NCBI GenBank assembly: GCA_000697335.1
Contig: JNEM01013083.1
Span: 1 to 15,631, forward strand
Direction: 5' to 3'
Length of the DNA: 15,631 bases
Source: Conidiobolus incongruus B7586
Lineage: Eukaryota > Entomophthoromycota > Entomophthoromycetes > Entomophthorales > Conidiobolaceae
Each line of letters begins with the position of its first letter. Positions within the stretch are counted from its first letter, which is position 1. A program made the position numbers and the translations under genes. This document shows, in pieces, positions 1 through 8,406 of this stretch. Under the pieces are notes generated by a model, which saw nothing but the letters and a program-made list of their open reading frames with translations, made no database searches and was not told the DNA's origin.

Positions 1-630
1 CATCTGATTTATATAACCTATATTATTTAATTTTTTTCAGTTTATTACTTATAATATTTTAATATATCTTAATATTATTTTATTTATTATTATTTTAAAA
101 ATATCTTATATTTAAAGATAATAATAATCATAAACTATAATTAGCCTCTTATTGTATTTTAAGTTATAATAATATAATAGGCATAAAATAGTTTTTTATA
201 TTTTTTGAAATATTTAATTTTCTTATTTTAATCTATTAAAATATATCTTAGTTTTATTCAGTTAAATAACTTGCTTTTAATTAATTTTAACTTGATTTTA
301 AAAGTGATATTTAAACTTTTATTAAATCTTTTACTAAAATTACTTTAGTTAATATTATATTTATTAAAATATAAATAATATCTATTTTAATATAAAGAAT
401 ATATAAAATTATTAATATTAATTAATATTCTAATTTAATTCTCTAATTCTTATAATAATTTCATATTAATATTATATTTACTAATATTAATTAATTAATA
501 AAAATATTTTTCATTATATTTATTTATAATTTTTAATATATTTAAGTTTAAATTTAAGTATCTTCTAAATATAACTTTAAAATAGCTTTAATTTTATTAG
601 ATTAGCTAATATTAATAATTTTAATATATA
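1..630 (-). mobile_element. Tc1-like transposon copy 0, decayed, 3' part cut by window edge and 5' part interrupted
   Basis: This stretch lines up, base for base over most of its length, with the minus-strand coding interior of copy 2 (about 2790-3420) and with the reverse complement of copy 1. It therefore carries part of a Tc1-type transposase gene read on the minus strand. It begins inside the element at the window edge, so one terminus is off-window. At 629-630 it is broken at a TA by copy 1, and it resumes at 2204. Nearly all remaining C and G of the homologous copies are T and A here, which makes it the most decayed and, as host of the others, the oldest copy. No open frame survives. 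Confidence 0.8.
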
Positions 631-850
631 CACTAACCTGCAAAAGTGAGTCATAAAATCAAAAATATATATATTTTAATTAATAACTAAAACAATTGTA
701 TATATTAGATTACTTGAAATTATATTATATAATTAAAGTATATTATTTTATAATAGATAAATATATTTAGATATATTTAGTAAACTATTAGCAAAAATAT
801 TAACCCTTAATATTTAACCAAGGTGAGTTATAAATTTGTGGGTTTTTGAG
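631..850 (+). repeat. left end of copy 1 with outer and inner direct-repeat (IR/DR) sites
   Basis: The motif GTGAGTCATAAA at 646-657 recurs as GTGAGTTATAAA at 823-834, in the same orientation and 177 bp inward. In the wider family this IR/DR layout (Sleeping Beauty and relatives) marks two transposase binding sites per end. The binding role here is inferred from the layout. Confidence 0.75.
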
Positions 851-952
851 ATAAGGGGATATATTTAACAATATATAACCATATCTTTTTTCTCTCTTTG
901 CTATTATTTTATATAATATTTTACAGATATACTAAATTTTTTTTATTAGTAT

Positions 953-1973
953 CATTATACTTAAATCCCTCTCTAAAAAAATCTACTTGTGTATCAATCA
1001 ACTTTATAAAAAAGGTAAATCAACTTGTGATATTGCTAGAATTACTAGTGTTAGCTAGTTTATTATAGCTAAGGTTGTTAAGAATAACAATAAAGAAACA
1101 TTTAAACCTAAACTTAAGTGTGCTAAAATCATAAATAAACATGATGAGAAGTATATCTATAGGTTGGTTAATATAGGCAAGTGTGGTACTATTGTAGAAA
1201 TACAACAGGAACTGTAAAACTATACAAGAATATTAGTTAGCACTAATACTATTATATGTACTTTATATTAGCATGGATACCACTTACACCTTAAGAAAAA
1301 ACACCCCCAACTAAAGAAATCCCACTGTAAAGCTAGGTAGGAGTTTAAATGTCACTACTAATGTTGAACTAAAACTAATTAGAGTAAGGTTATTTAATCT
1401 AATGAAACAAAAATATACTTTAGTGGATTTGATAGAAAAACTAGATGCTTCAGAAAAGATGCAGAATTACTTTATGACTATTATGTTAATTCTACCCAAA
1501 AGTATAATAGTAGGTTAATTATTGTTTAGGGATGTATGTTGTCTTTAGGTGTAGGGTATCTTTGTAAAGTTAATAGGGGAATTAATGCTAAGATGTACTA
1601 AAGTATTTTAAACAATGAATTGAAAAAAACCATTAAATGGTATGGGTTAAACAAATCTAATGTTATTTTCCAGCAAGATAATGTTTTTTGCTATACTACA
1701 ACTTCTACTACCAAATAGCTTAAAAATAACAAGATAATAGTTATGAAGTAGCCTCTTCAATCTCTTAACTTTAATTTAATTAAACACCTTTAGGATCAGT
1801 TAAAAAAAGTTATTAAAGCTTTCCCCCCAATAAAAAATTTAGATTAACTTTAGGAATATATTCAAGAAGTATAGAACAAGATTAACCCTTCTTAGTGTAA
1901 GAAGTTAGTTGATTCTATACCCCACAAACTTAAAGAAGTTAGAAAAGCTAAAGGTAGATACACTAGGTTTTAA
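953..1973 (+). pseudogene. Tc1-family (DD34E) transposase relic in copy 1
   Basis: Reading one continuous frame to the TAA at 1971-1973 needs no frameshift but crosses about 17 in-frame stops. The N-terminal part reads INQLYKKGKSTCDIARITSV, which matches the first helix-turn-helix of Tc1 transposases. Further on are a VI-stop-SNETKI block (WSDE region), IIV-stop-GCM, VIFQQDN, and a PLQSLNFNLIKHL block (SPDLNPIEHLW region). The spacing from the second acidic residue to the third catalytic position is 34 residues, the canonical DD34E value. The first D is N and the final E is K, so two of three catalytic acids are lost. Several stops are TAG where the family has conserved tryptophan. The original start codon is not visible. 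The relic is non-functional; the family call is firm. Confidence 0.88.
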
Positions 1974-1984
1974 TTTTTTTTTAT

Positions 1985-2203
1985 CACCAAAAACCCACAA
2001 ATTTATAACTCACCTTAGGTAAAATTTAAAGGTTTATATTTTAACCAATTAATAACTAAATATCATCATTTAATGATATATATAACTAATAAATATAATA
2101 GATTTTAATTATTTAATTTAAGTTTATTTCATTAAATATTAATCAAGTTATTAGTAAAAATATAGGTGTTTTTGATTTTATAACTCACTTTTGCAGGTTA
2201 GTA
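1985..2203 (-). repeat. right end of copy 1 with inner and outer IR/DR sites
   Basis: The reverse-complement motif TTTATAACTCAC lies at 2002-2013 (inner) and 2177-2188 (outer), 175 bp apart. This mirrors the left end. The segment between the two sites is AT-rich and no longer clearly an inverted copy of the left one. Confidence 0.72.
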
Positions 2204-2249
2204 TATATTAATTAATATATTTTTGTTATAAAATTAATTAATATATATA
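2204..2249 (-). mobile_element. 46-bp remnant of copy 0 trapped between copies 1 and 2
   Basis: Apart from the flanking TA target sites, this spacer aligns to the next part of the copy 0 transposase gene (the reverse complement of copy 1 at about 985-1030). The alignment includes an ungapped run at about 2206-2233 in which almost all differences are C to T or G to A. It shows that copies 1 and 2 both landed in copy 0, within about 45 bp of each other. Copy 0 does not continue to the right of copies 2 or 3; its last roughly 350 bp are missing from the window. Confidence 0.68.
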
Positions 2250-3819
2250 TACTAACCTGTAAAAGTAAGTTATAAAATCAAAAACACTTATATTATTACT
2301 AATAACTTAATTAATATTTAATAAAATAAATCTAAATTAAATAATTAAAATCTATTATATTTATTAATTATATATCTTTAAATAATGATATTTAGCTATT
2401 AATTGATTAAAGTATAAACCTTTAAATTTTACCTAAGGTGAGTTATAAATTTGTAGGTTTTTGGTGATAAAAAAAATTAAAACCTAGTATATCTACCTCT
2501 AGCTTTTCTAACTTTTTTAAGTTTGTAAGGTATAAAATCAACTAACTTCTTATATTAAGAAAGGTTAATCTTGTTCTATACTTCTTAAATATATTTTTAA
2601 AGTTGATTTAAATTTTTAGTTAAGGGGAAAACTTTAAAAATTTTTTTAATTGATCCCAAAGGTGTTTAATTAGATTAAGGTTAGGAGATTAAAAAAACTA
2701 CTTTATAACTATTATCTTGTTATTTTTAAGCTATTTGGTAGTAGAAACTATAGTATAATAAGAAGCATTATCTTACTAGAAAATAATATTAAATTTATTT
2801 AACCTATATTATTCAATGGTTTTTTTTTAATTTATTGTTTAAAATACTTTAATACATCTTAATATTAATTCCTTTATTAACTTTATAAAGATATCTTACA
2901 CCTAAAAACAACATACATCCTTAAATAATAATTAACCTACTATTGTACTTTTAGGTAAAATTAACATGATGGTTATAAAGTAATTCTGTATCTTTTTTGA
3001 AATATCTAGCTTTTTTATTAAATCTACTAAAATATATTTTTGTTTTATTAGACTAAATAACTTTAGTCAAATTAGTTTTAGTTTAATATTAGTAGCAATA
3101 TTTAAACTTTTACCTAGTTTTATAGTGGGATTTCTTTAGTTAAGGGTGTTTTTTCTTAAAGTATAAGTGGTATCTATGTTAATATAAAATACATATAATA
3201 GTATTAGTGTTAACTAATATTCCTATATAGTTTTATAATTCCTGCTATATTTCTACAATAGTATTATACTTGCTTATACTAACTAACCTATAAATATACT
3301 TCTTATTATATTCATTTATAATCTTAATACACTTAAGTTTAAGTTTAAATGTTTTTTTATTGTTATTCTTAATAGCTTTAGCTATAGTAAACTAGCTAAC
3401 ACTAGTAATTCTAACAATATTATAAGTTGGTTTATCTTTTTTATAAAGTTAATTGATACACAAGTAAATTTTTTTAAAGAGGGATTTAGGTATAATAATA
3501 CTAATAAAAATAATTTAGTATATCTGTAAAATATAATATAAAATAATAACAAAGAGAGAAAAAAGATATGGTTATATATTGTTAAATATATCCTTTTATC
3601 TCAAAAACCTGCAAATTTATAACTTATCTTGGTTAAATATAAAAGGTTAATATTTTTGCTAATAGTTTACTAAATATATTTAAATATGTTTATTCATTAT
3701 TAAATAATATACTTAAATTATATAATATAATTTCAAGTAATCTAATATATATAATTGTTTTAGTTATTAATTAATATATATATATTTTTGATTTTATGAC
3801 TCACTTTTGTAGGTTAATG
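2250..3819 (-). mobile_element. Tc1-like DNA transposon copy 2 (1570 bp), inverted relative to copy 1
   Basis: The left end (starting at 2250, TA at 2248-2249) is nearly the same as the reverse complement of the right end of copy 1. The right end finishes at 3819 and is followed by TA. The IR/DR motifs are at 2265-2276, 2438-2449, 3616-3627 and 3793-3804, with one or two transitions in some of them. By eye it is about 86 percent identical to copy 1 in the coding blocks I compared. Copies 1 and 2 therefore form an imperfect inverted repeat with arms near 1.57 kb and a 46-bp centre. Confidence 0.88.
2477..3497 (-). pseudogene. Tc1-family transposase relic in copy 2
   Basis: The minus-strand frame is collinear with the relic in copy 1. 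Recognisable blocks are stop-SNKTKIYFS (WSDE region), IIF-stop-stop-DNA (the FQQDNAP motif), and SPNLNLIKHLWDQLKK. This copy keeps the tryptophan and the SPN of the last block, both lost in copy 1, which helps to define the family consensus. Like copy 1 it has N and K at the first and third catalytic positions. It has many in-frame stops and is non-functional. The boundaries are set by alignment to copy 1 and are approximate at the 5' side. Confidence 0.82.
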
Positions 3820-4144
3820 TATATATACTAACTTACAGAAATAAGTCATAGAATTAAAATTACTAATATATTTACTTATATCTTAAAAAATTCTTAATTT
3901 AATAAATTTAAATTGAAATATATAATTTACCTATATTAATTGATTATAACTAACTATATTTGAATATATTTTATTTATTATTGGTTAATATATCAAAACC
4001 TAAAATTTAACCAAGATAAGTTATAAATTTGTGGGTTTATATGTTAAAAAGTTATAAATAACAAAATTTATATATATCTTTTTTTTCTCTTATTATATTA
4101 TATATATTATAAAACTATTAACCTAATATTTTAAATTTAATATT

Positions 4145-5162
4145 ATAATATTTAAATCTTTCTCTAAAAAAGTTCATTTATATATTAATTAACTTTATAA
4201 TAAAAATAAATCAATTTGTAAAATTATTAGAATTATTAATATTAGCTAATTTATTATAGTTATAGTTATTAAAAATAATATTAAAAAACACCTAAACTAA
4301 AACTTAAGTATATTAAAATTTTAGATAAATATGATAAAAAATATATTTATAGATTAATTAATACAATTAAGTATAATGTAATTATAAAAGTATAATAAAA
4401 ATTATAAGATTATATAAGAAAATTAATTAATACTAATATTATTATATATACTCTATATTAAAATAGATATCACTTATATTTTAAGAAAAAAACACCCTTA
4501 ACTAAAGAAGTTTTATTATAAAGTTAAATTAAAATTTAAATATTAACACTAAATTTAAATTAAAATTAATTATAATAAAGTTATATAGTCTAATAAAATA
4601 AAGATATATTTTAATAAATTCAATAAAAAAGTTATATATTTCAAAAAAGATAAACAGCTACTTTATAACTATTATATTATTATAACCTAAAAATACAATT
4701 ATAGGTTAATTATAATTTAAGGATATATATGATCTTTAAATATAAAATATCTTTGTAAGATTAATAAAAGAATTAATATTAAATTATATTAAAATATTTT
4801 AAATAATAAATTAACAAACAATTAAGTGATATAAGTTAAATAAATCAAACATTATTTTCTAACAAAATAATACCTTTTGTTATATTATAAATTTTATTAT
4901 TAAATAGCTTAAAAACAATAAAATAATTATTATGTAATAATTTCTTTAATCTTTTAATTTTAATCTAATTAAATATCTTTAAAATTAATTAAAAAAATTA
5001 ATTAAAGTTTTCCCCCAGCAAAAAATTTAAATTAACTCTAAGAGTATATTTAAGAAACTTAGAAAAAATATTAATTTTACTTAATATAAGAAGCTAATTA
5101 ACTTAATACCTTATAAACTTAAATAGTTTAAAAAAGCAAAAGATAAATATAATAAATATTAA
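4145..5162 (+). pseudogene. Tc1-family transposase relic in copy 3
   Basis: This is the same gene as in copy 1, identified by alignment. Recognisable blocks are stop-SNKIKIYF (WSDE region) and SFNFNLIKYL (SPDLNPIEHLW region). The first and third catalytic positions are N and K, as in the other copies. The frame is riddled with stops. The limits are approximate and come from the copy 1 counterpart. Confidence 0.7.
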
Positions 5163-5280
5163 TATTTCTATCAATATTAAAATTACAAATTTATTACTCA
5201 TCATAAGTATATTTTTAATTTTAATATATCAATTAATAATTAATTAAATTTAACTTTATATATTATATTATAAATAAAAA

Positions 5281-5367
5281 ATATATATTTATTTTTATAT
5301 ATCATATATTCAAATGTTTATTTATTTTTAATTGCAAAAAATTCCCATTATTAAAAATGCAGAGTAA
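5281..5367 (-). repeat. solo end of transposon X embedded in copy 3
   Basis: Read on the minus strand from 5367 (TTACTCTGCATTTTTAATAA onward) this segment matches the left end of element X at 10592 onward. The match is roughly 88-90 percent over about 86 bp with one gap, and it includes the core AATAATGGGAATTTTT. It is bordered by TA at 5368-5369, the same flank as X. Immediately to its right the copy 3 sequence resumes in register with copy 1. To its left the junction is unclear, so it may be a partial insertion or a conversion tract. Confidence 0.65.
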
Positions 5368-5420
5368 TATTAATAGAAATATTTATATTTTTAATTTTAT
5401 AACTCACATTTGCAAGCTAG

Positions 5421-5436
5421 TATATATATATATATA
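5421..5436. repeat. (TA)8 simple repeat at the right edge of copy 3
   Basis: A perfect TA run whose first bases are the copy 3 terminus and its TA target site. It is compatible with insertion of copy 3 into a pre-existing TA microsatellite. Confidence 0.7.
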
Positions 5437-6479
5437 GCAAACAACACCAAAGATTTGATTATTGAAAAAAACTGGTTTTTATTACCATATCCATTATATT
5501 CACCATATATATATCATTTTGATTATGATTATTTTCAGAAGTTAAGAATTTGATTTAAGGAAAGTAATTAAATAACATTTCAACTCTATAATTCAAATTT
5601 TAAAGTGTAATTTGGAAGATAAACTATAAAAACCTAAGTGAAAAGGTGAAGCAATTACTATCAGTAAGGAATTCTGATATTAACAAGTTATTGATTATTA
5701 AAATCTTAACATTTTTGCTTTAGCTTTATTTATTTTGTTAAAATATAAATTTAAAATAAACTTTTTTAAAACACTGTATATTTTGTCTGAAACTATATTT
5801 TAAATAAAAAGTTTTTGATTAAAGATTCAATAGAATAGAATCTAAATACTGAATTACTCTAATAATTATTACCAATATAATTTATATATTAATAATTGTA
5901 AATTAATCAAAATATAACAAAAAAATCAATAATTATAAATATTATTATAATATATAATATTATTGTACTTTGTATTCTAATGAAAAATATTTATTCTTTA
6001 GAATAGTAATATAATTCCTGATTTTCTAATGATTGACTAAATATATGATATAAAAATTGATTATGATATACAACGTTTTTAAATTAATTAGCTATAGCAT
6101 ATTGTCTAATCAAAAATCGTAATTAACTGATAATTTGGAAAATTTTATTATCAAATATACACTGATGAAATTGAAGAAAATTTAGTCCAAATATTTATTC
6201 TAAAATTCAATTGAAAATATAATGTTAATTGAGAATTTGATACTAATATCATATTAAAATAGGGTAATTATATAAAATTAATTGTTTTAAAGTAATAAAT
6301 TAAGATTTGTCTATAAAAGTAATTAATAATTTAACTATTGTTGTATTTTTAATAAGTATTTTTAATAAAGATGGTTTTTAGAAAAGTACTCGTAATCTGA
6401 TTTAGTAGATTTTTTATTAATTCTGTATATCTTAAAGCTTACTTACTGTTGAGATAACGTAGCAGAATATCCATAAAAA
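5437..6479. other. AT-rich non-coding spacer
   Basis: Here the sequence changes from transposon to unique DNA. On both strands I see only short chance frames. I see no tRNA-like boxes, no tandem repeat and no match to the transposon ends. Confidence 0.5.
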
Positions 6480-6665
6480 ATAGAATCCCTTCCTACCCTT
6501 ATCATTTCTGGGTGTAAATCATTCGTTCAGTGGGTGACATAGGATTTATATAGGAACTAAAGATCATCAATCGATTATCGACCAACAAATCCACTATAAA
6601 TGGGAGGTAATATGCACTTAACTATCGAATCGAGACGGACGAGTGTTTTTGAAATACAACAGTAT
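6480..6665 (-). other. GC-richer island, possible gene relic
   Basis: This roughly 180-bp patch is clearly richer in G and C than its surroundings. On the minus strand 6502-6621 is open for 39 codons (containing LVDNRLMIFSSYINPMSPTE), ended by two stops and preceded by TAG. Neighbouring minus frames are also open just upstream. This is what a frameshifted exon would look like. An unannotated non-coding RNA is an alternative: it contains the 11-bp motif TCGATTATCGA and a short ACCC/GGGT stem. No family is recognised. Confidence 0.35.
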
Positions 6666-6902
6666 CATAAATATTAATCTTTTTATTAAGCTAGTTGGAA
6701 GTTATTCCAAATTATACACTCCATTTTCCAAATTAAATATTATTCGTATTATTTATTAATTGTGAATAATTTAGTCATATGATGATAATATATTAGATTG
6801 ATATTAAATATAAATTATGATTTAGAAAAACAGTAATTTAAATAAAATTATAACAAAATGAATCCCTTGAAATATTTGTTGAGAAATTTAAACAAATAAT
6901 GA
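6666..6902. other. AT-rich spacer, 3' flank of the P450 gene
   Basis: There is no coding frame and no recognisable element. On the minus strand it is the presumed 3' untranslated and termination region of the P450 gene. Confidence 0.45.
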
Positions 6903-6908
6903 TTTATT
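6903..6908 (-). promoter_or_regulatory. candidate polyadenylation hexamer overlapping the P450 stop codon
   Basis: On the minus strand AATAAA overlaps the stop (ATA AAA TAA ATC). The hexamer is common in AT-rich DNA, so this is only a candidate. Confidence 0.25.
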
Positions 6909-8406
6909 TTATAAGCTCAAAATCTAATCTAAGATTATCTGTTTTAAATAAAAATGGTGTTTTAACTGGAAGTCTCTTACCAGAAGGTGAAGAACTGCTT
7001 GGTTTGATAAGGTAGCGCCTAATAATATATGAGAGAACAACTTTTTGTTCAGCGATTGTGAATCCAACTCCCAAGCACATACGATGGCCAGCACTAAAAG
7101 CGAACCAGTTAGAGTCCATTTTAGTTGTATCGATATTTTTATTTAAGTATCGAGTTGGATCGAAGGTATTAGGATCTGGAAAATAGTCGGGATTACGATG
7201 GATGGAATAAACATAAGTATCTATAACTGTATTGGCTGGAATAATATAACCTCGATGATGTACCTCTTTTTTAGTAATAATATTTGTCAGCTGACTTACT
7301 GCTGGATACATTCGCATGGCTTCTTGAATCACAGCATATGTGTACTCGAGTTGGTTTAGTTGTTCATAAGTAGGAACTTGGAATTTGCCATCTTGATATT
7401 CCTCTTTACCAAATACAGTTAAAACCTCTTGTCTAACTTTATCTTGGATATCTGGGTGCTCAGCAAGCAAATGGAGAGTTGCACATAATGTGAATGTGGT
7501 AGTATCTTGACCAGCTAAAAAGAATATTAACATATTGTGTTTGATCTCCTCTTCAGTCAAACCGTCGGAATCATTTATACTGGATGCCAACATTAAACTC
7601 AGTATATCTCTGAAATCAGAATCATTACTTGTCTGGTAAATTTGTTTTTTCTTTGTATTAATAATTTCATCGAAAAATGAGTGGACATAGTTTAATTTCT
7701 TATATGCTTCGTACCTAAATGGATTCTTTGGATTATCAAAAATTTGGAAGAGAAAGTAAATAGGAGTTAATCCTTTATCCATCACATAGTTAAACGAAGT
7801 AATGAACTCTGGCATTTCTTTTGATAAGATTGCATTGAATTTGACGTCCATAATTTCTCTTCCTAAAGACTCTACTGTCACTCTTTGGATTAAATCATCA
7901 ATGTCGACGTTTTTAGCATCAGTATTGCCTAGTTTTTCAAATAACTCTTCAACGCAGTCACTGAAAACATTGAGATTCCATCTCTTCTTAAAAGCTGGAT
8001 TAATCACTCTACGATGTTTCTTCCAATCCTTAAAATTTGAGAATAATACATTGGTACCAAACATCTTATCTATTAAACAATCTGGAAGAAAGTCACGCGG
8101 TGTCATTTTATCGAAAGTAGAAGGATCCATAACTATCTTTTTCACTAACTCTGGATCAGCATTCATAATTTGCCATCTTCCTGCAAAAAAATGTCTGAGC
8201 AAACCATGCTTTTGAAATAGAGGAATATACGAATCCATTCTATCGATAACACGGATATTTGCTACCATCTGCCAGATCGTTGTCGAGATTGGAATTCCAG
8301 GTATGTGCTGCATATTTTTTGGAACACGCACTAACCAAAAGAATAAAACAGTAAAAGAGACTATCAATACCACTAATGTTAATAATATTGCAGTCAGAAT
8401 ATTCAT
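6904..8406 (-). CDS. cytochrome P450 monooxygenase, 500 aa, membrane-anchored, intronless
   Basis: A full-length microsomal (class II type) P450: a heme-thiolate monooxygenase that would take electrons from NADPH-P450 reductase at the ER. Residues 3-26 form a hydrophobic anchor, followed by a basic, proline-containing hinge (RVPKNMQHIPGIP). Helix C has WKKHR (W128, R132). Helix I has AGQDTT (298-303), carrying the oxygen-activating acid-Thr pair. Helix K has EAMR (362-365). The meander has FDPTRY (415-420). The heme loop is FSAGHRMCLG (437-446), with Cys444 as the iron ligand. Length and motif order are normal, no key residue is missing and no intron is needed. The ATG precedes the anchor directly and the frame closes naturally after the last beta strands. 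The CYP family and substrate cannot be told from sequence alone. It stands alone, with no pathway partners next to it. Confidence 0.97.
   Translation of the reverse strand: MNILTAILLTLVVLIVSFTVLFFWLVRVPKNMQHIPGIPISTTIWQMVANIRVIDRMDSYIPLFQKHGLLRHFFAGRWQIMNADPELVKKIVMDPSTFDKMTPRDFLPDCLIDKMFGTNVLFSNFKDWKKHRRVINPAFKKRWNLNVFSDCVEELFEKLGNTDAKNVDIDDLIQRVTVESLGREIMDVKFNAILSKEMPEFITSFNYVMDKGLTPIYFLFQIFDNPKNPFRYEAYKKLNYVHSFFDEIINTKKKQIYQTSNDSDFRDILSLMLASSINDSDGLTEEEIKHNMLIFFLAGQDTTTFTLCATLHLLAEHPDIQDKVRQEVLTVFGKEEYQDGKFQVPTYEQLNQLEYTYAVIQEAMRMYPAVSQLTNIITKKEVHHRGYIIPANTVIDTYVYSIHRNPDYFPDPNTFDPTRYLNKNIDTTKMDSNWFAFSAGHRMCLGVGFTIAEQKVVLSYIIRRYLIKPSSSSPSGKRLPVKTPFLFKTDNLRLDFELIK

Larger units (their letters stand above)
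631..2203 (+). mobile_element. Tc1-like DNA transposon copy 1 (1573 bp), best preserved of the family
   Basis: The ends are inverted repeats starting CACTAACCTGCAAAAGTGAG at 631 and matching in reverse complement at 2203. The terminal base on the right is changed G to A. Both ends are flanked by TA (629-630 and 2204-2205), the target duplication of the IS630-Tc1-mariner superfamily. The interior encodes a Tc1-type transposase on the plus strand that is closed by many stops. The copy is inserted in the transposase region of copy 0. The internal part of each long terminal repeat has drifted, so only the outer and inner about 30-45 bp are clearly inverted. It is inactive. It is the least mutated of the four copies and probably among the youngest. 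Confidence 0.9.
3826..5422 (+). mobile_element. Tc1-like DNA transposon copy 3 (about 1597 bp), strongly decayed
   Basis: The left end is a mutated version of the family terminus (TACTAACTTACAG at 3826). It is separated from copy 2 only by TATATA (3820-3825), i.e. target TA sites. The right end (reading GCAAGCTAGTA) stops at 5422 in front of a TA run. It is collinear with copy 1 but far richer in A and T. The right subterminal part differs from copies 1 and 2 because it contains a piece matching transposon X (5281-5367). It is inactive, and in decay it lies between copy 0 and copies 1 and 2. Confidence 0.82.

Noticed and set aside
1020-1205. Minus-strand frame of 61 codons in copy 1
   Set aside because: It is antisense to the transposase relic. 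The true frame is on the plus strand and matches Tc1 transposase blocks.
1-5436. CRISPR-like or satellite array, prompted by the recurring GTGAGTTATAAA motif
   Set aside because: The motif occurs only at the inner and outer positions of transposon ends with 175-bp spacing. There is no regular short-period array.
7802-8215. Plus-strand frame of 137 codons inside the P450
   Set aside because: It is antisense to conserved P450 coding sequence, with no similarity of its own.
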